Assembly (NCBI RefSeq): GCF_024347295.1
Contig: NZ_AP025459.1
Location: 496,001-560,000, forward strand
Direction of reading: 5' to 3'
DNA from: Vibrio artabrorum
GTDB taxonomy: Bacteria; Pseudomonadota; Gammaproteobacteria; Enterobacterales; Vibrionaceae
DNA length: 64,000 nucleotides
Shown: in pieces, positions 8,957 to 17,803 of the stretch
Layout of the letters: every line of letters starts with the position of its first letter
Numbering within the stretch: the stretch's first letter is position 1
The notes under the pieces: generated by a model
What the model was told of the DNA's origin: nothing
What the model saw: the letters and a program-made list of their open reading frames with translations, nothing else
Databases searched by the model: none
Translations under genes and position numbers: made by a program

Positions 8957-8970
8957 TGTGGATTTCCACA
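8957..8970. promoter_or_regulatory. Inverted repeat TGTGGA-TT-TCCACA upstream of ttrB
   Basis: Identical to the 14 bases at 3472-3485 in front of the cytochrome pair. It is 69 bases upstream of the ttrB start, in the divergent ttrB-ttrS interval. It is the best candidate for the TtrR binding site in this window. Confidence 0.65.
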
Positions 8971-8984
8971 TACCCAGATCAAAG

Positions 8985-8998
8985 TTGATCTAGAACAA
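8985..8998. promoter_or_regulatory. FNR-like site upstream of ttrB
   Basis: TTGAT-CTAG-AACAA matches the FNR consensus TTGAT-N4-ATCAA at nine of ten defined positions. It lies about 97-110 bases upstream of the ttrB start. Anaerobic, FNR-dependent control of ttr is established in Salmonella; here it is inferred. Confidence 0.5.
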
Positions 8999-9108
8999 AT
9001 GTGGTTTTATCAATCTAGCTGTTATGCTTTGTGTAAACGCGCTATTTAACGTGTCGTCAATGCTGTTATTTGAGTGTACATGCCGTCAGTGTGGAGAAAG
9101 AGATTTTA

Positions 9109-10980
9109 GTGACAGTCCGAAACCTAATATTAATCGTTAGCCTCTGGTGGTTGAGCCTAACCGCAGGAATCTGTTTAGCCGCTCAAACGGAGCAAGAGGT
9201 TAAAGCGACCAGTGCTGTTGAGTCGGAACAGGTTATTGAGGTCGGTGTACTGGCTATCCGAGGCAAGCGTTCCGCACAGCAGCGTTGGCAGCCGACGATG
9301 GATTGGCTGTCGGAGCGCATTCCCGGAAAACACTTTGTCTTGAAACCTTTCAACTTGGAAGAGATGGCCGAAGCGGTAAAAGGTGTTGAGGTCGACTTTG
9401 TCATCACCAATCCGGGTCAGGCGGTACGATTAGGTCGTCAATATGACCTCTCTTGGATGGCGACCATGACTAGCCATAATTTCGAAGATCGAGGCATCAG
9501 CAATACCCGAAGTATTGGCTCTGCCTTGGTGGTGAGGAGAATGTCACCTTATATCTCGCTCGAACAATTAAGCGGTAAGCCGATTGCGGCCGTCTCTGAA
9601 AATGCATTCGGTGGCTATCTAACAATGCGTTATCAAGTGATGCAACAAGGGCTTAATCCCAACCGCTTTTTCTCTAACACCCAATTTTTGGGCTTCCCGA
9701 TCGACGCCAGTTTGTATCAACTGCGTGAGGGGCATATCGAAGCGGCGGTGGTTCCAGTTTGTTTAGTCGAGAACATGATCAGTGAAGGTTTATTGATCGC
9801 GGGGCAATATCGAGTTATCGACAATCAAGCGCCTAAGGGGTTCCGATGCCAAGTGTCTACGCCGTTGTACCCCAATTGGTCGTTTGCCAAAACAGAACGG
9901 GCTTCTTCGGCACTGGCCAAACAGATGAGTCAGGTGTTATTTGCGATGCCTAAGAGCAGTGCACCCGCCATTGCAGCGAATGCATCGGGTTGGACGTCAC
10001 CGACAAGCCTGCTTCCGATCGATAAACTTTATCAACAACTCGACATGCACCCACTGCAACAACCTTGGTGGAAAGAAGCGCTAATTTGGCTTAAGTTTAA
10101 TCAACAGTGGGCATGGGCGTTCTTTATTCTGGTGGTGCTATTGAATGCTTACCACTTCTGGTTAGAGTATAAATTTAGCCGCAGTAAAAAGCAGTTGGAA
10201 TCCACCTTACACCAGTTAAAAAGCAAGAGTGAACAGCTAGAGCATTCTCAACGTATCGCGGTCGTTGGTGAACTTGGAAGTAGCTTAGCACACGAGATCA
10301 ATCAGCCTTTGGCAGCGATTCGTAACTATAGCGAAGGTGGTTTACTGCGGATTTCGAAGAACAAGCCACTGACAGATATAGAGCCTGTGTTCGAGAAGAT
10401 TCAGTCTCAAGTGGATCGTGCTGATGCGATTATTCAACGCTTGAGAAACATGATAAAGAAACGCTCATCAAAGAAATCTCAAACGGATATCGAGCAGTTA
10501 CTAACAGACACCATTGAGCTGCTGCAATTTCGCTTACAGAAGCACAAGATAATCATGGAACGTCATGCTGTTGGGCATCCTATCCAATGGTATGTCGATT
10601 CTGTGGGGTTGCAGCAGGTGATAGTCAACTTGATCAACAACGCGACCGATGCGTGTAACGTACAACAGCATCGCCAACAAAGCGCCATGTCTGATATTGA
10701 TAACAAAAATAGTCAACCCGCGACAATTAAAGTGATTACCGAGTATCAACCGGATAAAATGATGTTGTCGATTATCGATAACGGCACGGGGTTAGAATTC
10801 ACTGAACAAGAAGTGACTCAAGCTTTTGTGAGCAGCAAAGAAAACGGCTTAGGGTTAGGGCTCGCGATTTGCCAAGATGTGATAGAAGATCACAGTGGGC
10901 AAATGGCCATCAAGTCACTGAACCCGCATGGCTGTCATGTTGCGGTGACACTGCCTTTCTCTCTTTCAAATGATTCATAA
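9109..10980 (+). CDS. ttrS: TtrS sensor histidine kinase for tetrathionate
   Basis: A 623-residue membrane kinase. A signal/anchor helix (about 3-24) precedes a PhnD-like periplasmic binding domain (about 40-320), then a transmembrane helix (about 334-350), a coiled linker, and HisKA/HATPase domains with His395 in SLAHEINQP, the N box QVIVNLINNATDA and the G boxes DNGTGL and GLGLGLAIC. The GTG at 9109 is preferred over a TTG at 9070 because it gives a clean signal sequence with a purine-rich AAGAG 6 bases upstream. TtrS phosphorylates TtrR when tetrathionate is present. It is divergent from ttrB and lies 11 bases before ttrR. Confidence 0.9.
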   Translation: MTVRNLILIVSLWWLSLTAGICLAAQTEQEVKATSAVESEQVIEVGVLAIRGKRSAQQRWQPTMDWLSERIPGKHFVLKPFNLEEMAEAVKGVEVDFVITNPGQAVRLGRQYDLSWMATMTSHNFEDRGISNTRSIGSALVVRRMSPYISLEQLSGKPIAAVSENAFGGYLTMRYQVMQQGLNPNRFFSNTQFLGFPIDASLYQLREGHIEAAVVPVCLVENMISEGLLIAGQYRVIDNQAPKGFRCQVSTPLYPNWSFAKTERASSALAKQMSQVLFAMPKSSAPAIAANASGWTSPTSLLPIDKLYQQLDMHPLQQPWWKEALIWLKFNQQWAWAFFILVVLLNAYHFWLEYKFSRSKKQLESTLHQLKSKSEQLEHSQRIAVVGELGSSLAHEINQPLAAIRNYSEGGLLRISKNKPLTDIEPVFEKIQSQVDRADAIIQRLRNMIKKRSSKKSQTDIEQLLTDTIELLQFRLQKHKIIMERHAVGHPIQWYVDSVGLQQVIVNLINNATDACNVQQHRQQSAMSDIDNKNSQPATIKVITEYQPDKMMLSIIDNGTGLEFTEQEVTQAFVSSKENGLGLGLAICQDVIEDHSGQMAIKSLNPHGCHVAVTLPFSLSNDS

Positions 10981-10991
10981 GGAATCTTGTT

Positions 10992-11594
10992 ATGTCTGAA
11001 CGCCATCAAAGGCTTCCTGTCTACGTGGTTGATGACGATGAGTCGATGCGCGACTCGTTGGTGTTCCTATTAGAAGAACATGATTTCACCGTGTCAGCTT
11101 TTGAAGATGGCCTGAGTTTTTTGGATTCAGTGGATTTGAGTGTGCCGGGGTGTGTGGTGTTAGACAGCCGAATGCCAGAGATGAGAGGCCAGCAAGTTCA
11201 TGAGTTAATGGTGAAAGCGCAGAGCCCACTGTCGGTGATTTACCTGACAGGCCATGGTGATGTGCCAATGGCGGTCGAAGCCTTACAAGCCGGCGCGGTG
11301 AATTTCTTTCAAAAGCCAGTTAAAGGTCGCGAGTTAGCTGAGGCAATCAAGCAAGGGTTAAAGGCTTCGGAAAAGCGCCTACATCTGAACGTGTACCGAC
11401 AAGCATATGCATCGTTGACCACACGTGAGATAGATATTCTTAAGCAGATCATAGATGGCAAGCGTAACCAAAAGATCGCCGATGAATTATGCATTGCAAT
11501 GAGAACAGTGGAAGTACACCGAGCCAGTTTGATGAAGAAATTCTCGGCTAAAACGGTCGCTGAGCTTGCTTATGTATATGGTCAATTGACGTAA
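10992..11594 (+). CDS. ttrR: TtrR response regulator, FixJ/NarL type
   Basis: A 200-residue two-domain regulator. The receiver domain (about 8-120) has the acidic pair in VVDDDE, the phosphoacceptor Asp58 in VVLDSRMPEM, Thr in YLTGHGD and Lys in FFQKPV. The C-terminal LuxR-type HTH (about 137-195) contains LTTREIDILKQIIDGKRNQ and KTVAELAYVY. It follows ttrS by 11 bases with the Shine-Dalgarno AAGGA, so the pair is one operon. It is expected to activate ttrBCA, and the repeated inverted repeat suggests the cytochrome pair as well. Confidence 0.92.
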   Translation: MSERHQRLPVYVVDDDESMRDSLVFLLEEHDFTVSAFEDGLSFLDSVDLSVPGCVVLDSRMPEMRGQQVHELMVKAQSPLSVIYLTGHGDVPMAVEALQAGAVNFFQKPVKGRELAEAIKQGLKASEKRLHLNVYRQAYASLTTREIDILKQIIDGKRNQKIADELCIAMRTVEVHRASLMKKFSAKTVAELAYVYGQLT

Positions 11595-11893
11595 CGATAG
11601 TCGGGCGATATTCCTGATAGGAAAACACCGATGTGACTGCTGACTTCTAGGGGGCTGATAAAAGGAACGCTTCATAATTTGTCGGTATTGAAGCAAGATC
11701 ACACCGTCTATGAGTTGCTGCCCCTAGGCGACTTATCGCAATGTAATCTTGAGATACTGAACGACGGTCATTTTAGGACGGAACGCATTCATCACGGCGC
11801 TTCTCCTTGTTATTCGAAACACAACATTCACTAAGGGTTGAACATTCTCTCTGCGTTGAGTCTGGTATCAGCCGAATTAGGTTAAAATATTTT

Positions 11894-13153
11894 ATGAGTA
11901 CAATGGGAATTGCAATTAGTGCCGCGGCTCTTTCGTTAATACTTGTGGCGGTTTGGCTAGTTTCTTTATCGCTAAAAAAGCAGCGCTTGGAACAAGAACG
12001 TAAAGCGCGGGCCGACAGTTATCGAAAAGCGATTGAAAAAGCGCGTATTCAAGAGCAAAAAGAACGCCACTTTAAAGCTGAAACCGGACATGTACCGTCG
12101 ATTCTGTATTTAGCAAAAGAAGCTGAACGTAACAATATTAAGGAAGCTCTGTATTGGTACGACAAAGCGGCACAACTCGATAATATCAATGGTATGTATG
12201 GCATTGTGCGCCTGAGTATGAAACGCCAAGATGATCTCGTACTTAGAGAAAAAGCCTGTTTTTGGAAGATTGCGATATCGGCATTGGATAACGATTTGGG
12301 TGCGAAGTTTGAGATGGGTAAAGCGCTGGTGCTTGGCCTTGGTACCGATAAAAACATCCTGAAAGGGTATACCTACATTGAAGAATCTGCGATTGGTGGC
12401 AATACCGAAGCGATGCTCTATATGGGGGAATGGTGCTTAAACAAAGAAAATCCGGACTATTCAGCTGAAAGTTCAGTTGAGTGGTACCATAAAGCCGCGA
12501 AAAATAACAACCTAAATGGCAACATAAAACTGGGTATGAGTTATTTAAACGGTGTTGGTGTTGAGGCTAATCACGGTGAAGCGGTGTATTGGTTTGAAAC
12601 GGCCGCTGAAAAAAATAATGCAGAAGCGATGTTTTTAGCGGGCGAAGCTTGGATAGATCATGGCGAACAGGGTAATACTATTGCCTATATCTGGCTGTTT
12701 TTATCAGCTCATTTTGGTTACACCGATGCCAAACCATTGCGAGACAAAGTCGGCGGCGTACTTGGTGTGGATACGATAGTAGGATTACAAGCTCTGACTA
12801 AGCCAATAATGAATAAGTTGACTCAAGGAGCCATCACTAAACACTCGATCATTAAAGCACTCAACAAGCTCTATAAGCGTCATGTTCCTATTCCCAAGAA
12901 GGAGTGTGACATTTCAGATGAAAATTGTGATGAATTCAGTGTCGAGAGCCATGGTCTAAACCGATCATCGGCGAGTGAGCCTGATTCGAAATTCGATTAC
13001 AGTCAGCAGGCGAGAGCTAGCCAAGAGAGTGATACGACAAAGCAAGACAACACCCCAGAGACAAATTCAACGGATAAGCCGACAAATGTGAACCGTGGTG
13101 CTTTGGACTTTAGTCAGGCGACGGTTGAACCCAGTTGGAAAAATAACCACTAA
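11894..13153 (+). CDS. Membrane-anchored Sel1-like repeat protein
   Basis: A protein of 419 residues from the ATG at 11894. A single N-terminal transmembrane helix (about 5-25) is followed by a charged coiled segment rich in Lys, Glu and Arg (about 28-60), then Sel1/TPR-like repeats to about residue 300 (for example EALYWYDKAAQ, SSVEWYHKAAKNNN, EAVYWFETAAEKNN). The last 90 residues are polar and probably disordered. Sel1 repeats are protein-interaction scaffolds; no specific function is evident. The frame is open back to 11807, but the helix and the lack of a better start favour 11894. It does not obviously belong to an operon with either neighbour. Confidence 0.75.
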   Translation: MSTMGIAISAAALSLILVAVWLVSLSLKKQRLEQERKARADSYRKAIEKARIQEQKERHFKAETGHVPSILYLAKEAERNNIKEALYWYDKAAQLDNINGMYGIVRLSMKRQDDLVLREKACFWKIAISALDNDLGAKFEMGKALVLGLGTDKNILKGYTYIEESAIGGNTEAMLYMGEWCLNKENPDYSAESSVEWYHKAAKNNNLNGNIKLGMSYLNGVGVEANHGEAVYWFETAAEKNNAEAMFLAGEAWIDHGEQGNTIAYIWLFLSAHFGYTDAKPLRDKVGGVLGVDTIVGLQALTKPIMNKLTQGAITKHSIIKALNKLYKRHVPIPKKECDISDENCDEFSVESHGLNRSSASEPDSKFDYSQQARASQESDTTKQDNTPETNSTDKPTNVNRGALDFSQATVEPSWKNNH

Positions 13154-13221
13154 TATCGGGTTAGATTATTGATAAATAGATGATCTTTGAGTGATTGACG
13201 GTCTTTAGAAGTTCACAATAG

Positions 13222-13250
13222 AAAAAGGGAAGCGGAGGCTTCCCTTTTTT
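13222..13250. terminator. Rho-independent terminator between convergent genes
   Basis: AAAAAGGGAAGC and GCTTCCCTTTTTT form a strong stem with a short loop, with A and T runs on each side. It serves the Sel1-repeat gene from the left and sstT from the right. Confidence 0.88.
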
Positions 13251-13272
13251 GTATGTGATTAACTGTTAAAGC

Positions 13273-14490
13273 TTATTGAGCTTTGTTTTGATTCGCTTGG
13301 CAAACTGCAGCTGTGAAGACAACGTCAGTTGAGCTGTTAAGTGCTGTTTCTGCTGAATCTTGAATTACACCGATAATGAAACCAACGGCTACCACTTGCA
13401 TCGCGACATCGTTTGAGATGCCGAATAGGCCACATGCGAGTGGAATTAATAGAAGTGAACCGCCTGCAACACCCGATGCCCCACATGCTGAAATTGCAGC
13501 AACAAGGCTTAGTAGAATGGCAGTGAAGATATCAATCTCAATCCCCATCGTGTGTACGGCAGCCAGTGTTAACACTGTGATAGTGATAGCAGCACCCGCC
13601 ATGTTGATCGTTGCACCTAGAGGGATAGATACCGAGTAAGTATCTTCGTCTAGTTTTAGCTTTTTACAAAGGTTCATATTCACTGGAATATTTGCAGCGC
13701 TTGAACGGGTGAAGAAAGCGGTTACACCAGATTCACGGAGACACTGAAGTACCAGTGGGTATGGGTTCTGTTTTGTCTTTATAAAGACAAGCAGTGGGTT
13801 AACCACAAGGGCTATGATCAGCATTGAACTGAGCAGAACCGCTAATAGTTGACCGTAGCTCGCAAGAGCATCAAAACCGGTTGTTGCGAATGTCATCGAA
13901 ACAAGACCAAAGATACCGAATGGTGCAAGACGAATAATGAAGCGAACAATGTGTGACACACTGTGGCTTAGGTCTTCGAAAACCGCTTTGGTGGTTGCTG
14001 ATGCGTGGTGCAGCGCCAGACCAAGGCCGATAGCCCAAGCAAGAATACCGATGTAGTTCGCATTCATTAGCGCACTCACAGGGTTATCAACAAGTTTGAA
14101 TAGAAGGGTATGGATTACTTCAGCAATACCTTGAGGAGGGTGAGCGCCTTCTGCACCAGCAACCAGTGTCAAAGTGGTTGGGAACATGAAGCTCAGTACT
14201 ACAGCAGTCAGTGCTGCAGAGAACGTACCAATCAGGTAAAGCACAATGATTGGTCGCATATGAGTATGCTGACCCTTCTTTTGGTTTGCGATAGAAGCCG
14301 CAACAAGAATGAAGACTAAAATGGGGGCAACCGCTTTCAGAGCGCCAACAAACAGACTACCTAGTAGGCCTGCATCTTGAGCTGCTGAAGGAGAAACCAT
14401 GGCGAGAATGACACCGAAAACAATACCAGCAAGGATCTGTAGAACGAGATTTCCACGAGCGATGCGGGCGAGCATGTTGTGATTTTGCAT
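13273..14490 (-). CDS. sstT: Sodium-coupled serine/threonine transporter SstT
   Basis: A 405-residue inner-membrane protein of the dicarboxylate/amino acid:cation symporter (DAACS) family, at the normal length for SstT. The N-terminus ([20 protein letters not shown]) and the helical-hairpin segment [12 protein letters not shown] followed by [14 protein letters not shown] are typical of SstT. It imports L-serine and L-threonine with sodium. It appears to be a single-gene unit, starting at an ATG preceded by AGGT and ending at the terminator at 13222-13250. Confidence 0.93.
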   Translation of the reverse strand: MQNHNMLARIARGNLVLQILAGIVFGVILAMVSPSAAQDAGLLGSLFVGALKAVAPILVFILVAASIANQKKGQHTHMRPIIVLYLIGTFSAALTAVVLSFMFPTTLTLVAGAEGAHPPQGIAEVIHTLLFKLVDNPVSALMNANYIGILAWAIGLGLALHHASATTKAVFEDLSHSVSHIVRFIIRLAPFGIFGLVSMTFATTGFDALASYGQLLAVLLSSMLIIALVVNPLLVFIKTKQNPYPLVLQCLRESGVTAFFTRSSAANIPVNMNLCKKLKLDEDTYSVSIPLGATINMAGAAITITVLTLAAVHTMGIEIDIFTAILLSLVAAISACGASGVAGGSLLLIPLACGLFGISNDVAMQVVAVGFIIGVIQDSAETALNSSTDVVFTAAVCQANQNKAQ

Positions 14491-14960
14491 AAAATACCTG
14501 CAATTGTTAATTTATTATAGTGATGTATCTTTTTATAAAGTGATACTCAATCCAACTATATATTAGCGGAATGGGCGGTTATATTATCGGGATCTACTGG
14601 GGTGTCTAGGAATAGTTTACATTTAGGGTGATTGTTTGCGCTATGTGGTGCTTTTGGAGCTAAATGTTAATTTTTTGTGGGGCGAATGGGGTATAAATTC
14701 GTGTGATAATACTCTGTCGGCTCAATGTTCTGATGAAGGTGAGCTTAGAATCGATTTACAACATCATTATGCGCGAAATGCGGTTATCAAGATCAAGCTG
14801 AACCCCGAAAGCACTAAGCTTTATCGGTTATAAATGAATAAAGCGAATGAGCCTGAGTCGAATTTAATATAGATAGGGCTCTAGAGAGCGTCATGTGTTA
14901 TTGGGTAGGCAAGCAGTGTTCATTGATCAAACAATAGTAAACCGGGTAAAAATATACGCT
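14491..14960. other. Upstream region of sstT, no confident gene
   Basis: This interval must hold the sstT promoter. A 65-codon frame at 14636-14833 on the plus strand begins with TTG and has no ribosome-binding site. Its second half (about 32-65) looks fairly protein-like, so a decayed or small gene cannot be ruled out, but I do not call it. Confidence 0.3.
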
Positions 14961-14989
14961 AGCCACGATGGTAAGAAATCATCGTGGCT
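14961..14989 (-). terminator. Hairpin downstream of the PCuAC gene, probable terminator
   Basis: A perfect 10-bp stem (AGCCACGATG with CATCGTGGCT) and a 9-base loop. Read leftward it is followed within a few bases by ATATTTTT. It lies 29 bases beyond the stop of the PCuAC gene. Confidence 0.6.
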
Positions 14990-15017
14990 GACATGATTTT
15001 ATCATTTATGAACAGGA

Positions 15018-15476
15018 TTAATGATGGTTGTGATTCATCTTTTTCATACCGCTCATTACTTTTTTCACGGGTGCATCAAAGGTCTGTGTTTCACCGTTTG
15101 CGAAGGTCAGTGTCACTTCGATTTGCTCACCTTCTTTTAGGCTGCTGTTTAGATTGAACAACATGATGTGTAGGCTACCTGGTTTAAGTACCGCTTCACC
15201 ATTCGCAGGAATAGTGATCTCTTGAACTTGGCGCATCTTCATTATATCGCCGTCGACGATAACATCGTGAAGCTCTACCTTTCCTGCCGCAGGCGTCGTT
15301 GCAGAAACGATAGCGCGATCTTTGTTGCTGTGGTTGACTAAGGTCGTGAATACTGCGCTGTTCACTGCTGAAGGCGGTGTTGCACGTGCATATGCGTCAT
15401 GAATCAGAATGTCGTTATTCGCTTGAGCAAGAGGAGTGAGTAATAAGCCAGCGAGAGCCAATGCTTTTAACTTCAT
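15018..15476 (-). CDS. Periplasmic copper chaperone, PCu(A)C family
   Basis: A 152-residue secreted protein with a signal peptide (about 1-19). The family motif is visible: ELHDVIVDGDIMKM followed about 20 residues later by LHIMLF, giving the conserved His and Met copper ligands. The C-terminal tail is rich in Met and His (MSGMKKMNHNHH), which probably adds copper-binding capacity. PCu(A)C proteins deliver Cu(I) to the CuA or CuB centres of cytochrome oxidase, usually with a SCO protein. Here the SCO gene lies immediately upstream (88 bases apart) on the same strand. Confidence 0.9.
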   Translation of the reverse strand: MKLKALALAGLLLTPLAQANNDILIHDAYARATPPSAVNSAVFTTLVNHSNKDRAIVSATTPAAGKVELHDVIVDGDIMKMRQVQEITIPANGEAVLKPGSLHIMLFNLNSSLKEGEQIEVTLTFANGETQTFDAPVKKVMSGMKKMNHNHH

Positions 15477-15564
15477 GTTGTTGTCCTTAATTGTTATGTT
15501 GTTGGTCTGGGAGCTGACTTTTTTCGAATTTTATTCATTAAGTTTTTTAATTTTCTATACGTTC

Positions 15565-16176
15565 TCAGCCGTTGGTGGTTTCGTGCGTTAATCTGTTGAT
15601 GGCTTCAACAATTGGCGCTGGCGTTAACGTATGCGGCACTTTGGTTATCAGCGTGCCATCGGGCTTTAAAAAATAAAAATATGAGCTGTGATCTAAGGTG
15701 TATTCCAACTCTGAACCTTCAAGTTTGGTCTTTCTGAAAATCACCCCATAGTTATGTGCAAGCGTTGTTGTCACCTCTAACGGGCCACTCAATCCTTCCA
15801 TCATTGGGTGGAAATATTGTGCATATTCGTAGGAGGCTTGCGCAGCATCACGTTCAGGGTCAAGAGAGACAAAAATTGGGCGGATTTTTGCTTTTGCTTC
15901 ATCAGAGACTTGGTTAAGCGCCCCGGCTAACATCGCTAAAGAGGTCGGACAGACATCAGGGCAACGTGTGAAACCGAAATAGACGATACGAATTCTGTCA
16001 TCATTGCCATCAAAGATTTTTGTTGGTTGGTTATCTTTACCGAAAAGGGTCGTTTCAGATAATTGTTGCTTTGCAGCGTGTTGTTTTTGAGTTTCGTATT
16101 GACCATCAAGATAGCTTTTAATGCCAAAGCCAAGTACAAACGCGACCACTAATGCTAACGACCAATTTTTACTCAT
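15565..16176 (-). CDS. SCO1/SenC-family copper metallochaperone/thiol reductase
   Basis: A 203-residue protein anchored by an N-terminal helix (about 4-20) with a thioredoxin-like fold in the periplasm. The copper/redox motif CPDVC is near residue 73, inside YFGFTRCPDVCPTSL, and a conserved His sits in TLDHSSYFYF (near 163). SCO proteins mature the CuA site of cytochrome c oxidase. The ATG overlaps the stop of the upstream 146-residue gene by four bases and has the Shine-Dalgarno AAGGA. Confidence 0.93.
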   Translation of the reverse strand: MSKNWSLALVVAFVLGFGIKSYLDGQYETQKQHAAKQQLSETTLFGKDNQPTKIFDGNDDRIRIVYFGFTRCPDVCPTSLAMLAGALNQVSDEAKAKIRPIFVSLDPERDAAQASYEYAQYFHPMMEGLSGPLEVTTTLAHNYGVIFRKTKLEGSELEYTLDHSSYFYFLKPDGTLITKVPHTLTPAPIVEAINRLTHETTNG

Positions 16177-16613
16177 CTTGCCATCCTTATTGCAGGGTTT
16201 ACGGTTTTAACGCCATCGGTGAGTTCACCGAGCCAAGTCATTGTATTCATGGTACACGCAGGCAAAATGACGTCACCCTCATAGATATTATTCCCAATGT
16301 TTTTCAATTGAAAACGGGCGGATCCCATGTCCATTTCTAAGCCAGTAAGTGACAGCATTAATGTGTCAGAGGCTGCATCATCCCAAATGACGTTGACTTT
16401 GGTTGGGACCAGAGGTTGAGCGGTCTCATGTTCAAGAGTCATAGCAACCGCGTTTTGTTCGCAAGACGCAGTGGAAAGCATGCAGTAGTCATCTAAGTTA
16501 ACGTCAACAGAAGCATGCGCCATGGCGGATTTTAATTGCTGAATGGCTTGTGGCCCATAAAAGCCAGCCACGAGAGCAATACCAAGAGTCGCAACCTTTA
16601 ATGCAGAGTGCAT
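16173..16613 (-). CDS. Unknown secreted or anchored protein in the SCO operon
   Basis: A 146-residue protein I do not recognise. An N-terminal hydrophobic segment (about 5-22) suggests export or a membrane anchor. The mature part contains three cysteines (CMLSTASC near 43-50 and PACTM near 119) and an alternating beta-type pattern. It is translationally coupled to SCO by a 4-base overlap, so a role in copper delivery or oxidase assembly is plausible but not shown. No copper-binding Met/His cluster is evident beyond a few Met residues. The ribosome-binding site is weak. Confidence 0.8.
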   Translation of the reverse strand: MHSALKVATLGIALVAGFYGPQAIQQLKSAMAHASVDVNLDDYCMLSTASCEQNAVAMTLEHETAQPLVPTKVNVIWDDAASDTLMLSLTGLEMDMGSARFQLKNIGNNIYEGDVILPACTMNTMTWLGELTDGVKTVNPAIRMAR

Positions 16614-16710
16614 GTCGTGTTCTCATCGAATGTTATAACAGCAGCGATGTTATCACACCCCTCAATACGAGCTTGTATCAAAAAGCAATTTTGTGCGTAT
16701 CGTAGAATTA

Positions 16711-16738
16711 AAAAAGCGAAGCCTTAGGCTTCGCTTTT
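16711..16738 (-). terminator. Rho-independent terminator of the DUF368 gene
   Basis: AAAAAGCGAAGCC and GGCTTCGCTTTT form a stem with a TTA loop; read leftward it ends in a T run. It lies 78 bases beyond the DUF368 stop. Confidence 0.82.
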
Positions 16739-16751
16739 GTCTGTGCAATAG

Positions 16752-16782
16752 GGATAGAACTTAGTCTTTCTAAGTTCTATCC
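16752..16782. repeat. Perfect 13-bp inverted repeat
   Basis: GGATAGAACTTAG (16752-16764) and CTAAGTTCTATCC (16770-16782) flank a 5-base loop. There is no T run, so it is not a classical terminator. It lies between the DUF368 stop and its terminator and may protect the 3' end of the mRNA. Confidence 0.7.
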
Positions 16783-16815
16783 GCTCTAAACGCTTTTCAG
16801 CAGTTCGCTGAATGG

Positions 16816-17736
16816 TTAGTCAGCGTTGCGCTCTGCAAATTTCTCTAGCCCTAGGACTAGAACGATCGCGGCCAACATCATCACAATAGCAAGTGCAAGT
16901 TGAGATGGCTGAGCGGTCACTGTTTCGAAATTGAATGGCGACAGATTGTGTTGAAGTAGGGGAACCTGTTCACCTTTTGAATTGATGTGCCAGCTTATGG
17001 TTTCTTTCCAAGGCCAAATCTTAGGTAGCGTACCTATCATCAAACCCGTTAAGAACACCAATGTGAAATCGCGGAATGAGCGCAATAGCCAAGAGAGCAC
17101 GTGTGAGAAAGTCAGTAGACCGATCACACAACCGACGAGGAAGAGCGCAAGCACATCTATCTGAAACCCTTTAACGGCGCCAAGAACGGGGCCATACATA
17201 CCTATTAGCAAGAGAATAAAGCTACCGGAGATGCCAGGTAAAATCATGGCACATATCGCAATGGCACCGGCAATGAGCAAATTAATGCTGGTTGGCTCCA
17301 TTTGTAGGGGCTTAATCACGGTAATGCTATAAGCAAAGGCCATACCAAGCAGTAAAAAGACAAATCGAATCATGTCGCGCTTTTCGACTTGCTTAAGCAC
17401 ATGGAAAACCGACACTAAGATAAGGCCAAAGAAGAAAGACCATAGTGGAATAGGGTGTGTGACCAATAACCAAGAGATCAGCTTTGCAAGCGTTGCAATA
17501 CTGGTGAAAATACCTGCAAACAGCGAAATTAAGAAAGCTCCGTTGATGTGCTTAAACGCGGCTTTGAAGCCTTCACGTTTCCATAAGCCAAGCAAACTCG
17601 GGTTAACTCTTCGAATGCTCTCAAGTAGCGTATCATAGATGCCGGTGATGAATGCGATGGTGCCGCCTGATACGCCAGGGACAACGTCGGCTGCGCCCAT
17701 GGCGATGCCTTTGAAAAAAGTACTTAAGTAGTTCAT
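16816..17736 (-). CDS. popT: DUF368 family protein, undecaprenyl-phosphate translocase (PopT type)
   Basis: A 306-residue polytopic membrane protein starting at MNYLSTFFKGIAMG. Two similar glycine-rich signatures, VPGVSGGTIAFITG (about 19-32) and LPGISGSFILLLIG (in the middle), mark the family as an internally duplicated transporter. DUF368 proteins have been shown to recycle undecaprenyl phosphate across the inner membrane, including in Vibrio cholerae, where this matters in alkaline conditions. The frame is open further upstream to 17850, but that extension runs through the inverted repeat at 17804-17860 and is not protein-like. The gene stands alone between terminators. Confidence 0.85.
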   Translation of the reverse strand: MNYLSTFFKGIAMGAADVVPGVSGGTIAFITGIYDTLLESIRRVNPSLLGLWKREGFKAAFKHINGAFLISLFAGIFTSIATLAKLISWLLVTHPIPLWSFFFGLILVSVFHVLKQVEKRDMIRFVFLLLGMAFAYSITVIKPLQMEPTSINLLIAGAIAICAMILPGISGSFILLLIGMYGPVLGAVKGFQIDVLALFLVGCVIGLLTFSHVLSWLLRSFRDFTLVFLTGLMIGTLPKIWPWKETISWHINSKGEQVPLLQHNLSPFNFETVTAQPSQLALAIVMMLAAIVLVLGLEKFAERNAD

Positions 17737-17803
17737 GACTTTATAGAGTTGAAGGTGATTTTGTGCAGTATACAAACTTTCGTATAAAAAAAGTATGGAT
17801 ATA

